Positions 1 through 5,306 of a stretch of 5,306 nucleotides of DNA are shown here, piece by piece. The notes beneath the pieces were generated by a model, which saw only the letters and a program-made list of their open reading frames with translations, searched no databases and was not told where the DNA came from. Numbering within the stretch: the first letter of the stretch is position 1; each line of letters opens with the position of its first letter. This DNA is from Pseudomonadota bacterium. GTDB taxonomy: Bacteria > Pseudomonadota > Alphaproteobacteria > UBA2966 > CAIVPW01. The position numbers were made by a program, and so were the translations under genes. The stretch spans positions 1 to 5,306 of the forward strand of contig JAQBXG010000123.1 in NCBI GenBank assembly GCA_027625125.1. Reading direction: 5' to 3'.

Positions 1-1
1 T

Positions 2-481
2 GGCAATGCGCGCCGGCGCGGCCCCGACGACAGCCCGGGTATCCTGCTCTGGCGGACGGCGAACGCCTGGCAGCGCGATGTCCGGGGTGTGGTGAAGGCG
101 CGGGGCGTAACCCAGGCCCAGTTCGTTCTGCTGTTGGGGCTACGCCATTTGGAACAGCATGCGGTTGCCCAACCCCTGCCGACGACCCAACAGGCGCTGG
201 CGAAATATTGCGGTGTCGACACGACAATGGCGTCCCAGGTGCTGCGACAGTTGGAGGCGGGCGGTCATCTGCGCCGCGCCCCCGGCGCTGACGCGCGCTC
301 GCGCGCGCTCTATTTAACCGATCGCGGCCGGCGGATAATCACGATACTGGAACCGGAGGTTCGTGCCGTCGATGAAAATTTTTTTGCCGCGCTGGGCGAT
401 AACGCGGAAATGTTCAAGGCCGCCCTGCAAGTGCTGATCGGCTTACCGCCGCGTCTGGGTTCTTCGCGCCGGTCGGACTAG
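2..481 (+). CDS. MarR-family winged-helix transcriptional regulator, 5' end outside window
   Basis: The frame is open from base 2 to the TAG at 479-481 (159 residues visible). A GTG at 89 is a possible start, but the codons before it read SPGILLWRTANAWQRDVRG, which resembles the first helix of MarR proteins. The true start is therefore probably left of the window. The core has helix-turn-helix segments at about bases 182-268 (TTQQALAKYCGVDTTMASQ, then VLRQLEAGG) and a wing with the typical DARSRALYLTDRG pattern at about 287-330. The C-terminal helix would form the dimer interface. MarR proteins are cytoplasmic dimers that usually repress a neighbouring gene and release DNA on binding a small ligand; the ligand and target cannot be read here. 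One cysteine lies in the HTH region (codon 209-211), which alone does not show redox sensing. The gene runs convergent to the oxidoreductase, so it is unlikely to share a promoter with anything in view. The family call is firm; the role is unknown. Confidence 0.88.
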   Translation, partial: GNARRRGPDDSPGILLWRTANAWQRDVRGVVKARGVTQAQFVLLLGLRHLEQHAVAQPLPTTQQALAKYCGVDTTMASQVLRQLEAGGHLRRAPGADARSRALYLTDRGRRIITILEPEVRAVDENFFAALGDNAEMFKAALQVLIGLPPRLGSSRRSD

Positions 482-534
482 CGACTGAACGTTCTGCCGG
501 GTGCGGCATTGTTGCGATAAGACCCGATTTTTCC

Positions 535-603
535 GATCCTCACGCTGAGTTTGCCGAAGCACGAGGATCAACCCGCCCATCCTTCGAAAGGCTAAGGATG
601 AGG
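535..603. repeat. Two degenerate palindromic repeat units in inverted orientation
   Basis: Unit A (538-566) and the reverse complement of unit B (575-603) are both 29 bases. They align without gaps at 17-18 positions, sharing CCTCA, CT, AG and CGAAG in register. Unit A sits in a hairpin with GATCCTC (535-541) pairing with GAGGATC (563-569), plus an inner GCT/AGC pair. Unit B forms a hairpin with CATCCTT (578-584) pairing with AAGGATG (594-600). Both resemble the short intergenic palindromes common in alphaproteobacterial genomes (consensus near CCTTCGACAGGCTCAGGATGAG, from memory). They lie in the 193-base gap between convergent genes and could fold transcripts from either strand. Other weak hairpins in the gap are TGCCG/CGGCA (495-508) just after the MarR-type gene and CGCTT/AAGCG (650-664) just after the oxidoreductase. 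Neither has a convincing T-run. A TTTTT tract lies at 528-532. Confidence 0.6.
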
Positions 604-674
604 CGTCTTTTCCCCAGCAAACCTAAGTCTAATAGCGACAGGAGAGCAGCGCTTTCACGAAGCGAGGGGCCCGC

Positions 675-1556
675 CTACAATTCTTCGATCACCCGGATGA
701 TGCCGGCCTGGTCGAGATCGCCCCAGCCATGGTCGATCATTTTCTGCCAGAGCGTCTGGACGTTGCTCAGGGTGGGTGTCTTGAGACCGACTTGCGCGGC
801 CAGCTCGAGCGCCTGATTGACGTCTTTGAGCTGCACCCGGGCCGGTCCGCCGGGTTCGAACATGCGTTCGACCATGCGCCCGCCGTGCAAGTCGAGAACC
901 CGCGATTCGGCGAACCCGCCCTGCAAGGCTTCGCGCACCTTGCCCGGATCGACCCCGGCGCGCTGGGCCAGGGTCAGCGCCTCGGCGACCGCGGCCAGGG
1001 TAACCGCGACGATCGACTGATTGGCGGTCTTCGCCACCTGTCCGGCGCCGACGTCGCCGATATGGGTGATGTTGCGCCCCAGCACTTCGAACACGGGCCG
1101 CACCCGTTCCAGCGCGTCGGCGCTGCACCCGGCCATGATCGACAGGGTGCCTTGTTCGGCGCCGACCTGGCCGCCGGAGACCGGCGCATCGACATAAGTG
1201 CCGCCGGCCTGGGCGACTTCCGCCGCCCATTCGCGCGTCTCGCGAACCTTCGTGGTCCCCATATCGATAATGATTTTACCCGCAGTCAGGCCGGCGATCG
1301 CCCCGTCGGGGCCGTGCAGCACCATATCGACGCCAGCGGTGTCGGTGACCATGATGATGATGATATCTGCGGCCGCGGCGACGTCGCGCGCGGTGCTGGC
1401 CGCGGCCAAGCCTTCGCCGGCCAATTGCGCCACCGGGCCGGGGCTTCGGCTGCTGACCGTGACGGCGGCACCGGCCTTGTGCAGGGCGCGGGCCATCGGC
1501 CGTCCCATATGACCGAGGCCGATCAGCCCGATTTTCCACCCGACCAAATCAGCCAT
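675..1556 (-). CDS. NAD(P)-dependent beta-hydroxyacid dehydrogenase (3-hydroxyisobutyrate dehydrogenase / tartronate semialdehyde reductase family)
   Basis: This 293-residue protein is the usual length for the family, which oxidises beta-hydroxyacids or reduces their semialdehydes in the cytoplasm. Residues 1-170 form a Rossmann domain with the dinucleotide motif GLIGLGHMGRPMA (10-22). The substrate signature DAPVSGG is at 123-129, followed by GTLSIMAG (136-143). The all-helical C-terminal domain carries the catalytic lysine motif GQVAKTANQ (172-180, K176) and the KD pair at 244-245. Arg37 after the second strand, with no acidic residue there, leans towards NADP(H); this is inference. The ANQ after the lysine and the EALTLAQRAGVDP stretch (192-204) resemble GarR-type tartronate semialdehyde reductases. 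No glyoxylate carboligase, hydroxypyruvate isomerase or valine-degradation gene is in view, so the substrate stays open. ATG at 1554-1556 is preceded by GGGAG (1566-1570) with 9 bases spacing. It starts 27 bases after the TerB-like gene and is likely co-transcribed with it. Confidence 0.93.
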   Translation of the reverse strand: MADLVGWKIGLIGLGHMGRPMARALHKAGAAVTVSSRSPGPVAQLAGEGLAAASTARDVAAAADIIIIMVTDTAGVDMVLHGPDGAIAGLTAGKIIIDMGTTKVRETREWAAEVAQAGGTYVDAPVSGGQVGAEQGTLSIMAGCSADALERVRPVFEVLGRNITHIGDVGAGQVAKTANQSIVAVTLAAVAEALTLAQRAGVDPGKVREALQGGFAESRVLDLHGGRMVERMFEPGGPARVQLKDVNQALELAAQVGLKTPTLSNVQTLWQKMIDHGWGDLDQAGIIRVIEEL

Positions 1557-1583
1557 GACCGTTCGCTCCCGTGCTGTGAAAGA

Positions 1584-1988
1584 CTAGGAGACGGCGTAAC
1601 GCGCCGCGGCGCCCCGCTCGATGGCGGCGGCGTTGAGGCGGTCTATGTCGAGGGCGTGACGCATGATCTCGAGCAGGCGCAGTTCCTCCTGCGCCGCCGT
1701 GCCGTCCGCCGCGACCACATCGCAGGCCAACGCATAGGCCGTTTCGCGCAGGCGCTCGGGCAGCGCGCCGCGCATGACTTCAAACGCATTTTCCAAACCG
1801 TCCTCGTCGGACAGAAGAACCGCGCAGTCGCTGGCGATTTCGGGCAATCGATTCAGGTCGAACGACCGGAAAACCGGTAAATGGCTGACAATTTCGCCGA
1901 TCCGGGACATCTCGGAATCGGTCATATCGCTATCGGCCGCCGACGCTATGACCATGGCATAGATAAGTGCCGCTTGGTGATCGATCAT
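1584..1988 (-). CDS. TerB-like (tellurite resistance TerB family) protein
   Basis: This 134-residue, mostly helical soluble protein has no signal peptide or membrane segment. Two related acidic helix-loop segments mark the TerB fold. The first is at about residues 15-31 (ASAADSDMTDSEMSRIG) and the second at about 91-107 (VVAADGTAAQEELRLLE). The D/E side chains D19, D21, D24, E26 and D95, E101, E102 are the expected metal-binding candidates. The family name comes from the ter operon, but no terC, terD or terZ homologue is in view, so tellurite resistance should not be assumed. Stand-alone TerB-like proteins in proteobacteria are mostly of unknown function. ATG at 1986-1988 has AGGAA (1996-2000) 7 bases upstream. 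The gene lies 96 bases after the helicase gene, behind a possible promoter of its own, and 27 bases before the oxidoreductase. The family call rests on the paired acidic motifs and length. Confidence 0.8.
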   Translation of the reverse strand: MIDHQAALIYAMVIASAADSDMTDSEMSRIGEIVSHLPVFRSFDLNRLPEIASDCAVLLSDEDGLENAFEVMRGALPERLRETAYALACDVVAADGTAAQEELRLLEIMRHALDIDRLNAAAIERGAAARYAVS

Positions 1989-2020
1989 CTTGTAGTTCCT
2001 ATGCTTTGAGGGTCACCGGG

Positions 2021-2049
2021 ATAAAGCCGCCTCGCGCCGCCGCCGTCAA
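2021..2049 (-). promoter_or_regulatory. Candidate sigma70-type promoter for the TerB-like / oxidoreductase pair
   Basis: Read on the minus strand, TTGACG (2044-2049) is followed after 17 bases by CTTTAT (2021-2026). The -35 box matches the TTGACA consensus at 5 of 6 positions. The -10 box is weak (3 of 6), although alphaproteobacterial -10 boxes are often poor. Transcription would start near 2014, giving a leader of about 26 bases before the ATG at 1988. No intrinsic terminator of the helicase gene is visible in the same 96-base gap, so read-through from the helicase is also possible. Confidence 0.4.
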
Positions 2050-2084
2050 GCGATCGGCGCAATATTTACGACGACGCGACTTCG

Positions 2085-4847
2085 CTAGCCCGCGAAAAAT
2101 GCCGTTGTCGCCTCGATCGCGTCAACCAGGCCGATCCGTTGCGCCTCCACCCCTTCGGGAAACGCACCCAGCAGTCGCGATGGCATGGCGCTGTCGAGAA
2201 TGACGAAAACCCCCCTGTCGCTGTCGCGGCGAATGAGGCGTCCATAGGCCTGGGAGAGACGCAGCCGGGCTTGCATATCGTCGTAGACACGGCCGCCGAA
2301 TTCCTCCCGGCGCGCCTTGTGAAGAATAGTTGGGCGCGGCCAAGGAACTCGGTCGAAGGCCAGCAGGCGCAGCGAGGCGCCGGGGACGTCGACCCCGTCG
2401 CGTACCGCATCGGTTCCCAGCAGGCAGGCGTTGGACTCGGCCCGGAATATGTCGATCAAGGTCGCCACGTTCAGCGCGTCCACATGCTGGGCGTACAGCG
2501 GCAGGCCGGCAGCCTCGAGCGGCGCGACGATACGGGCGTGGATCTGGCGCAACCGCGCGATCGATGTGAATAAGCCGAGGCCGCCGCCGCCGGCCGCCAG
2601 GAACAATTCGCGCAACGCCGCGGCGACCTGATCCGGTTCGTTACGCTGGACGTCGGTGACGATCATGACCCGCGTTTGGGCGGCGTAATCGAAGGGCGAG
2701 GTGACCCGGACGCGGATCGCCGGGGCCGGTAAATGCACCGCGCCGGTGCGACGCTCAGCGGTATGCCAGTCGGCCTCCACGTCGCCGCTGCGACCGGTCA
2801 GGGTCGCCGAGGTGACCAGAATGCCGTGGGCGCGGCTCGCCACCGTCTCGGCGAACGGCAGGGTCGGGTCGACCCAATGGCGGAACATCCCGGCGTCGAC
2901 ATCGCGGCCGTCGATTCGGTCCACGGCGAACCAGTCGACGAAAATATCCGGTGTCTCGGCCTCGAGGGCGCCGAGCATGTCGATCCACCCGGAAATCAAC
3001 ATTTCACCGCGCCGGGCCAATCCCCGGCAAACCGCCTCGATGCGGGTGCGCGTCGCGCTGTCGAGTTCGTCGGCGTCCACGTCGAGGCGGCGGCGCAAGC
3101 GGTCGCGCAATTGCAGCAGGGGACGCACCAGTCGGGCGAGCGCTGACGCGAGCTGGTGTCCGGCCTCGCCGACGGCGGGTTCGAGCGGATGCACGCCGCT
3201 TTCCAAACTGTAAAAGCCATGTTGCGCCGTGGCGCGGGCGTAGACCTGCTGACGCAAGGCGCTGAGAAAATGCTCCGCCGGGCCCTCGGGGCCGGTCTGG
3301 TTTATCCGCGCCATCCAGCCGGGTGCGGGCAGGCCTTGAGCTTCGGTCAGGGCGGCGGCGAGGGCCGCCTGGGCGACGTCATCATCGGCGGCGATTAGAT
3401 CGCCGACGCGCTCGCGCAACCCCCGGGCGCGCGCGCCGGGACGCCGGCGCCCGCCTTCCGGCCCGAGCAACCACCGCCGCAGTTCGGCGGTTTCCTGGCC
3501 CGACAACCGCCCGCCGAACGCCGAATCCGCCGCATCGAATAAATGGTGGCCCTCGTCGAATACATAACGCGTGGGCAGGCGGCCGTCATCGTCGCCGAGC
3601 GCCGCCTGGATCATCACCAAGGCGTGGTTGGCGACCACCAGATCGGCGCGCCGGGCGCGGCGCACGCTGTGTTCGATGTAGCATTTCGAGTAATGGGGAC
3701 AGGACGAATAGATACATTCGCCGCGCCGGTCCGACAGCCCCACAGTGGTCGCCGAACCGACCAGGTCGATCAGCCAGGCGGGAAAGTCGCCGCCGAAATC
3801 GCCGTCGCGAGTCACCGCCGCCCAGCGGGCCAGCAGGCCGAGCCCGACCGCATCGTGCGGCCGCAAGGCGCGAAACCGCCCGACTGCCTCTTCCATATTG
3901 AGCAGGCACAGATAGTTCTCGCGGCCCTTGCGAATCACCACTTTCCGGGCCTTCAACTGCGGGTCGGGATACAGATGGTCGAGTTCCTGGTCGATCTGGC
4001 GCTGCAGGTTGCGCGTATAGGTGCTGATCCAGACGGGCGCGCCGTTGCGTTCGGCCCACAGGCTGGCCGGGGCGATGTAGCCCAAGGTCTTGCCGGTGCC
4101 CGTGCCGGCTTCGGCAAGCACAAAGTTCGGCGTGTCGGGTGCGGGCCGCGGCGCGAACATGGCGCTGACCGCGGAGGCGTAATCGGCCTGCATGGGGCGG
4201 GGTTCGGCGTCGGCACCGAGCAAATCGGCGAGGCGCTGGCGGGCTTCGCCAGGTTCGACAGGGTCGTTGCCCGGCGGCGTCTCCGGCGCCATCTCGGCCC
4301 ATTCGGGAAGATTGCGCCAGACCGCCAAGGCGCTCGATGTGCCGGTTGCGGCGTCGGAATGAGGATTGGCCCCGAGCGCGTTTAGGACGATCGGCCCCCA
4401 CAACCATCCGGCGCGCGCCATATCGCGGGCGATCGCCACGGCGTCGTCATGGTCGCCGTCATCGGCGGCAATCTCGCCCAGCAGGCGGCCTGCCACGGCG
4501 TGCAGCAGGGACAGGGGCGCGGCGCCATATTCGCCGGCCAGGCCCAGGGTGCGGGCGACACCGTGCAAGGTCGGCAAGGTAAACTGCGCCGGGCGCACGA
4601 AGGCGAACAGCTCCAATATGTCGTAACCCACCACATGGTCGCGGTTTAGCCGGCGCGCGATCGATGGCGCGTGGCACAGCAGCGCCGGCGTCGCATCGAT
4701 GCGCCGCGCCGCCGCGTCGCGGTCCAGCGATTCGGGCGCGCCGCCAGGCGCTGCCCAGAGCGCGGCCGTGCGTAAAACATGCAGGGCGGCCACCTGTAGG
4801 GGCGTGTCCGGAGCAGCCGTCGCCATCGTCGAGAATCCCTGGCTCAT
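2085..4847 (-). CDS. DinG/XPD-type ATP-dependent DNA helicase with Fe-S cluster and long N-terminal extension
   Basis: This 920-residue superfamily 2 helicase would use ATP to unwind DNA, typically 5'-3' in this family, in repair or in removal of R-loops and other structures. Motifs in order are: Q-motif-like RPMQADYASAV (217-227); Walker A AEAGTGTGKT (245-254, K253); four Fe-S cysteines C314, C378, C383, C389; DEGH box (431-434); VTSATL (678-683); GLGLFTS (756-762); motif V GTDAVRDGVDVPG (811-823); and motif VI QAYGRLIRR (866-874, arginine finger region). The C-X4-C-X5-C spacing of the last three cysteines equals that of E. coli DinG (from memory). A helical, arginine-rich insert at about 440-620 would be the Arch-like region. 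The protein is about 200 residues longer than E. coli DinG, mainly because of residues 1-215, which hold no helicase motif. ATG at 4845-4847 has AAGG 7 bases upstream. A second ATG at 4824-4826 (Met8) has AGGGA 9 bases upstream, so either may be used. No LexA-like GTTC-N7-GTTC was seen upstream. It may be a DinG-like paralogue rather than the true orthologue. Confidence 0.95.
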   Translation of the reverse strand: MSQGFSTMATAAPDTPLQVAALHVLRTAALWAAPGGAPESLDRDAAARRIDATPALLCHAPSIARRLNRDHVVGYDILELFAFVRPAQFTLPTLHGVARTLGLAGEYGAAPLSLLHAVAGRLLGEIAADDGDHDDAVAIARDMARAGWLWGPIVLNALGANPHSDAATGTSSALAVWRNLPEWAEMAPETPPGNDPVEPGEARQRLADLLGADAEPRPMQADYASAVSAMFAPRPAPDTPNFVLAEAGTGTGKTLGYIAPASLWAERNGAPVWISTYTRNLQRQIDQELDHLYPDPQLKARKVVIRKGRENYLCLLNMEEAVGRFRALRPHDAVGLGLLARWAAVTRDGDFGGDFPAWLIDLVGSATTVGLSDRRGECIYSSCPHYSKCYIEHSVRRARRADLVVANHALVMIQAALGDDDGRLPTRYVFDEGHHLFDAADSAFGGRLSGQETAELRRWLLGPEGGRRRPGARARGLRERVGDLIAADDDVAQAALAAALTEAQGLPAPGWMARINQTGPEGPAEHFLSALRQQVYARATAQHGFYSLESGVHPLEPAVGEAGHQLASALARLVRPLLQLRDRLRRRLDVDADELDSATRTRIEAVCRGLARRGEMLISGWIDMLGALEAETPDIFVDWFAVDRIDGRDVDAGMFRHWVDPTLPFAETVASRAHGILVTSATLTGRSGDVEADWHTAERRTGAVHLPAPAIRVRVTSPFDYAAQTRVMIVTDVQRNEPDQVAAALRELFLAAGGGGLGLFTSIARLRQIHARIVAPLEAAGLPLYAQHVDALNVATLIDIFRAESNACLLGTDAVRDGVDVPGASLRLLAFDRVPWPRPTILHKARREEFGGRVYDDMQARLRLSQAYGRLIRRDSDRGVFVILDSAMPSRLLGAFPEGVEAQRIGLVDAIEATTAFFAG

Positions 4848-4876
4848 GACCCGACCTTACGGGGATGCGCGGTCGG

Positions 4877-4900
4877 TCGCTAAAACTTTCGCTAATTCTT
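4877..4900. repeat. 12-base tandem direct repeat upstream of helicase gene
   Basis: Two adjacent 12-base units, TCGCTAAAACTT (4877-4888) and TCGCTAATTCTT (4889-4900), agree at 10 of 12 positions. They lie 30-53 bases upstream of the helicase ATG, within its leader or core promoter. A tandem repeat close to one helical turn per unit could be a regulator site, but a chance duplication is also possible. Confidence 0.55.
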
Positions 4901-4960
4901 GGGTAAAAACAGGCAAAAACCGTTGCGATCCCGCGTGACATGCCAGATGTGATCGTTATC

Positions 4961-4987
4961 CTTGGCAACGTGAAGTCAGTCCCATTT
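4961..4987 (+). promoter_or_regulatory. Candidate heat-shock-sigma (RpoH-like) promoter for the small proline-rich protein
   Basis: CTTGGC (4961-4966) is followed after 13 bases by TCCCATTT (4980-4987). The E. coli sigma32 consensus is about CTTGAA, 13-15 bases, CCCCATNT. Here the CTTG core is intact and 7 of 8 bases of the -10 region fit, counting the N. Transcription would start near 4995, giving a leader of about 67 bases. A competing sigma70-like reading is TTGCCG (4987-4992), 18 bases, TAGTCT (5011-5016). The two cannot be told apart by eye. Confidence 0.3.
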
Positions 4988-5050
4988 TGCCGGGACAGGC
5001 GTGGAGGCCCTAGTCTTTTAAAGGCCGGTTTTCACACGAATTTCCAGGTA

Positions 5051-5054
5051 GGAG
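5051..5054 (+). promoter_or_regulatory. Strong ribosome binding site of the small protein gene
   Basis: GGAG, in the context TAGGAGT, lies 7 bases before the ATG at 5062-5064. This near-ideal Shine-Dalgarno is the main reason to prefer this short frame over the longer open frames that overlap it on either strand. Confidence 0.75.
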
Positions 5055-5061
5055 TAAACAG

Positions 5062-5265
5062 ATGTCCATATCACCAGCGGGTCCTGTTTCGACCCTCGTT
5101 CCCGATGCCCCGCCGCGGCCGAGCACCGCACCGGCGCCGGATCAGCAAACCGAAAGCCGATCCACGCAAGAGGATAAACCAAGCCAGGCGGTAACGCCGC
5201 CGTCGACCGATACCCGCGCAGAGCCGGAGCCCGCGCGCGACCGTAAGGTCGACATCTACGCCTAA
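5062..5265 (+). CDS. Small proline-rich, probably disordered hypothetical protein
   Basis: The 67-residue product is not recognised. It has 13 prolines and many Ser, Thr, Asp, Glu and Gln. It lacks Cys, Trp and Phe and has no hydrophobic stretch long enough for a membrane span or signal peptide. It is therefore probably cytoplasmic and intrinsically disordered along most of its length. The only more ordered-looking part is the basic-then-hydrophobic tail RDRKVDIYA (59-67), which could be a short binding motif. The start is supported by GGAG with 7 bases spacing, a long leader with promoter-like elements, and a hairpin right after the TAA. The gene is divergent from the helicase and shares its upstream region, which hints at, but does not show, linked control. 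It could be an accessory or stress protein; no function is assigned. Low complexity makes chance coding possible, but the translation signals argue for a real gene. Confidence 0.7.
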   Translation: MSISPAGPVSTLVPDAPPRPSTAPAPDQQTESRSTQEDKPSQAVTPPSTDTRAEPEPARDRKVDIYA

Positions 5266-5293
5266 CCGGGCCGCCCCGGTCCTCTCCGGGGCG
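5265..5293 (+). terminator. GC-rich hairpin(s) directly after the small gene, terminator-like
   Basis: CGCCCCGG (5272-5279) pairs perfectly with CCGGGGCG (5286-5293) around a six-base loop, starting 7 bases after the stop codon. An overlapping alternative pairs ACCGGG (5265-5270) with CCCGGT (5275-5280) around CCGC; the two cannot form together. No T-run follows in the 13 bases before the window ends, so classical intrinsic termination is not shown. Confidence 0.45.
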
Positions 5294-5306
5294 ATCCAAC
5301 TCGTCA

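Larger units (their letters stand above)
4848..5061. promoter_or_regulatory. Divergent intergenic region between helicase and small-protein genes
   Basis: These 214 bases separate two start codons facing away from each other, so promoters for both strands should lie here. The part next to the helicase is AT-rich compared with the coding DNA (about 4880-4920). It holds the 12-base tandem repeat listed separately and two A5 tracts 10 bases apart (4905-4909, 4915-4919), a spacing that favours intrinsic bending. A 6-base inverted repeat, CGTTGC (4921-4926) and GCAACG (4965-4970), encloses ACAT-N5-ATGT (4938-4950). No clear -35/-10 pair stands out for the helicase. No RNA gene or riboswitch was recognised. 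Confidence 0.6.

Noticed and set aside
291..310. Alternating GC tandem decamer (9 of 10 match) in the MarR-type gene, possible Z-DNA
   Set aside because: It is explained by the Asp-Ala-Arg-Ser-Arg-Ala-Leu codons of the conserved wing in GC-rich DNA.
598..816. A 72-codon plus-strand frame starting in the palindromic repeat
   Set aside because: It begins inside a repeat unit, lacks a Shine-Dalgarno, and runs antisense into the oxidoreductase.
1350..1364. ATG/ATC trinucleotide run in the oxidoreductase gene as a possible slippage site
   Set aside because: It is only four units, encodes the hydrophobic Ile strand expected in the Rossmann fold, and any change in unit number stays in frame.
729..1880. 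A 383-codon open frame on the plus strand across the oxidoreductase and TerB-like genes
   Set aside because: It is antisense to two genes with clear family motifs, crosses the boundary between them, and shows no domain. Long antisense frames are expected in high-GC DNA.
1584..1988. Tellurite resistance operon
   Set aside because: Only a TerB-like protein is present, with no terC, terD, terE or terZ genes in view.
3543..4385. A 280-codon plus-strand open frame inside the helicase gene
   Set aside because: It is antisense to the Walker A, Fe-S and DEGH region and has no recognisable motif or good ribosome binding site.
4938..4950. ACAT-N5-ATGT as an operator
   Set aside because: Arms of four bases are expected by chance, and the flanks do not extend the symmetry.
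4940..5299. Alternative frames over the small gene: 4940-5194 (+) and 5018-5299 (-)
   Set aside because: Neither has a start signal comparable to GGAG-7-ATG at 5062, and both cover the promoter region.

Overview
This 5.3 kb window looks like chromosomal DNA of a high-GC alphaproteobacterium. The Rhodospirillales are a plausible home. The basis is the GC-rich codon use and the long DinG-type helicase with an N-terminal extension of the kind I associate with this class. No database search was possible. I see no insertion sequence, phage gene, CRISPR array, tRNA or rRNA.

Layout, left to right. (1) Bases 2-481 (+) hold the 3' part of a MarR-type regulator gene, open to the left window edge. (2) Bases 482-674 are a convergent intergenic gap with two degenerate palindromic repeat units in opposite orientation and some weak hairpins. 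(3) Bases 675-4847 (-) carry three genes read right to left. They are a 920-residue Fe-S superfamily 2 helicase of the DinG/XPD type (2085-4847), a 134-residue TerB-like protein (1584-1988), and a 293-residue oxidoreductase of the 3-hydroxyisobutyrate dehydrogenase / tartronate semialdehyde reductase family (675-1556). The last two are only 27 bases apart and are probably co-transcribed. A TTGACG-17-CTTTAT element in the 96-base gap after the helicase could be their own promoter. (4) Bases 4848-5061 are a divergent intergenic region with a 12-base tandem repeat, phased A-tracts and candidate promoters. (5) Bases 5062-5265 (+) encode a 67-residue proline-rich, probably disordered small protein with a strong ribosome binding site. 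A GC-rich hairpin follows directly.

No single pathway joins these genes. The helicase is probably a DNA-repair or nucleic-acid-structure enzyme. The TerB-like protein is a small, possibly metal-binding helical protein of unknown role. The oxidoreductase is metabolic. The least explained items are the helicase's first ~215 residues, which may be a decayed half of a DnaQ-type exonuclease fold, the helicase-TerB adjacency, and the small protein with a possible heat-shock-type promoter. I see no clear evidence of a complete new system.
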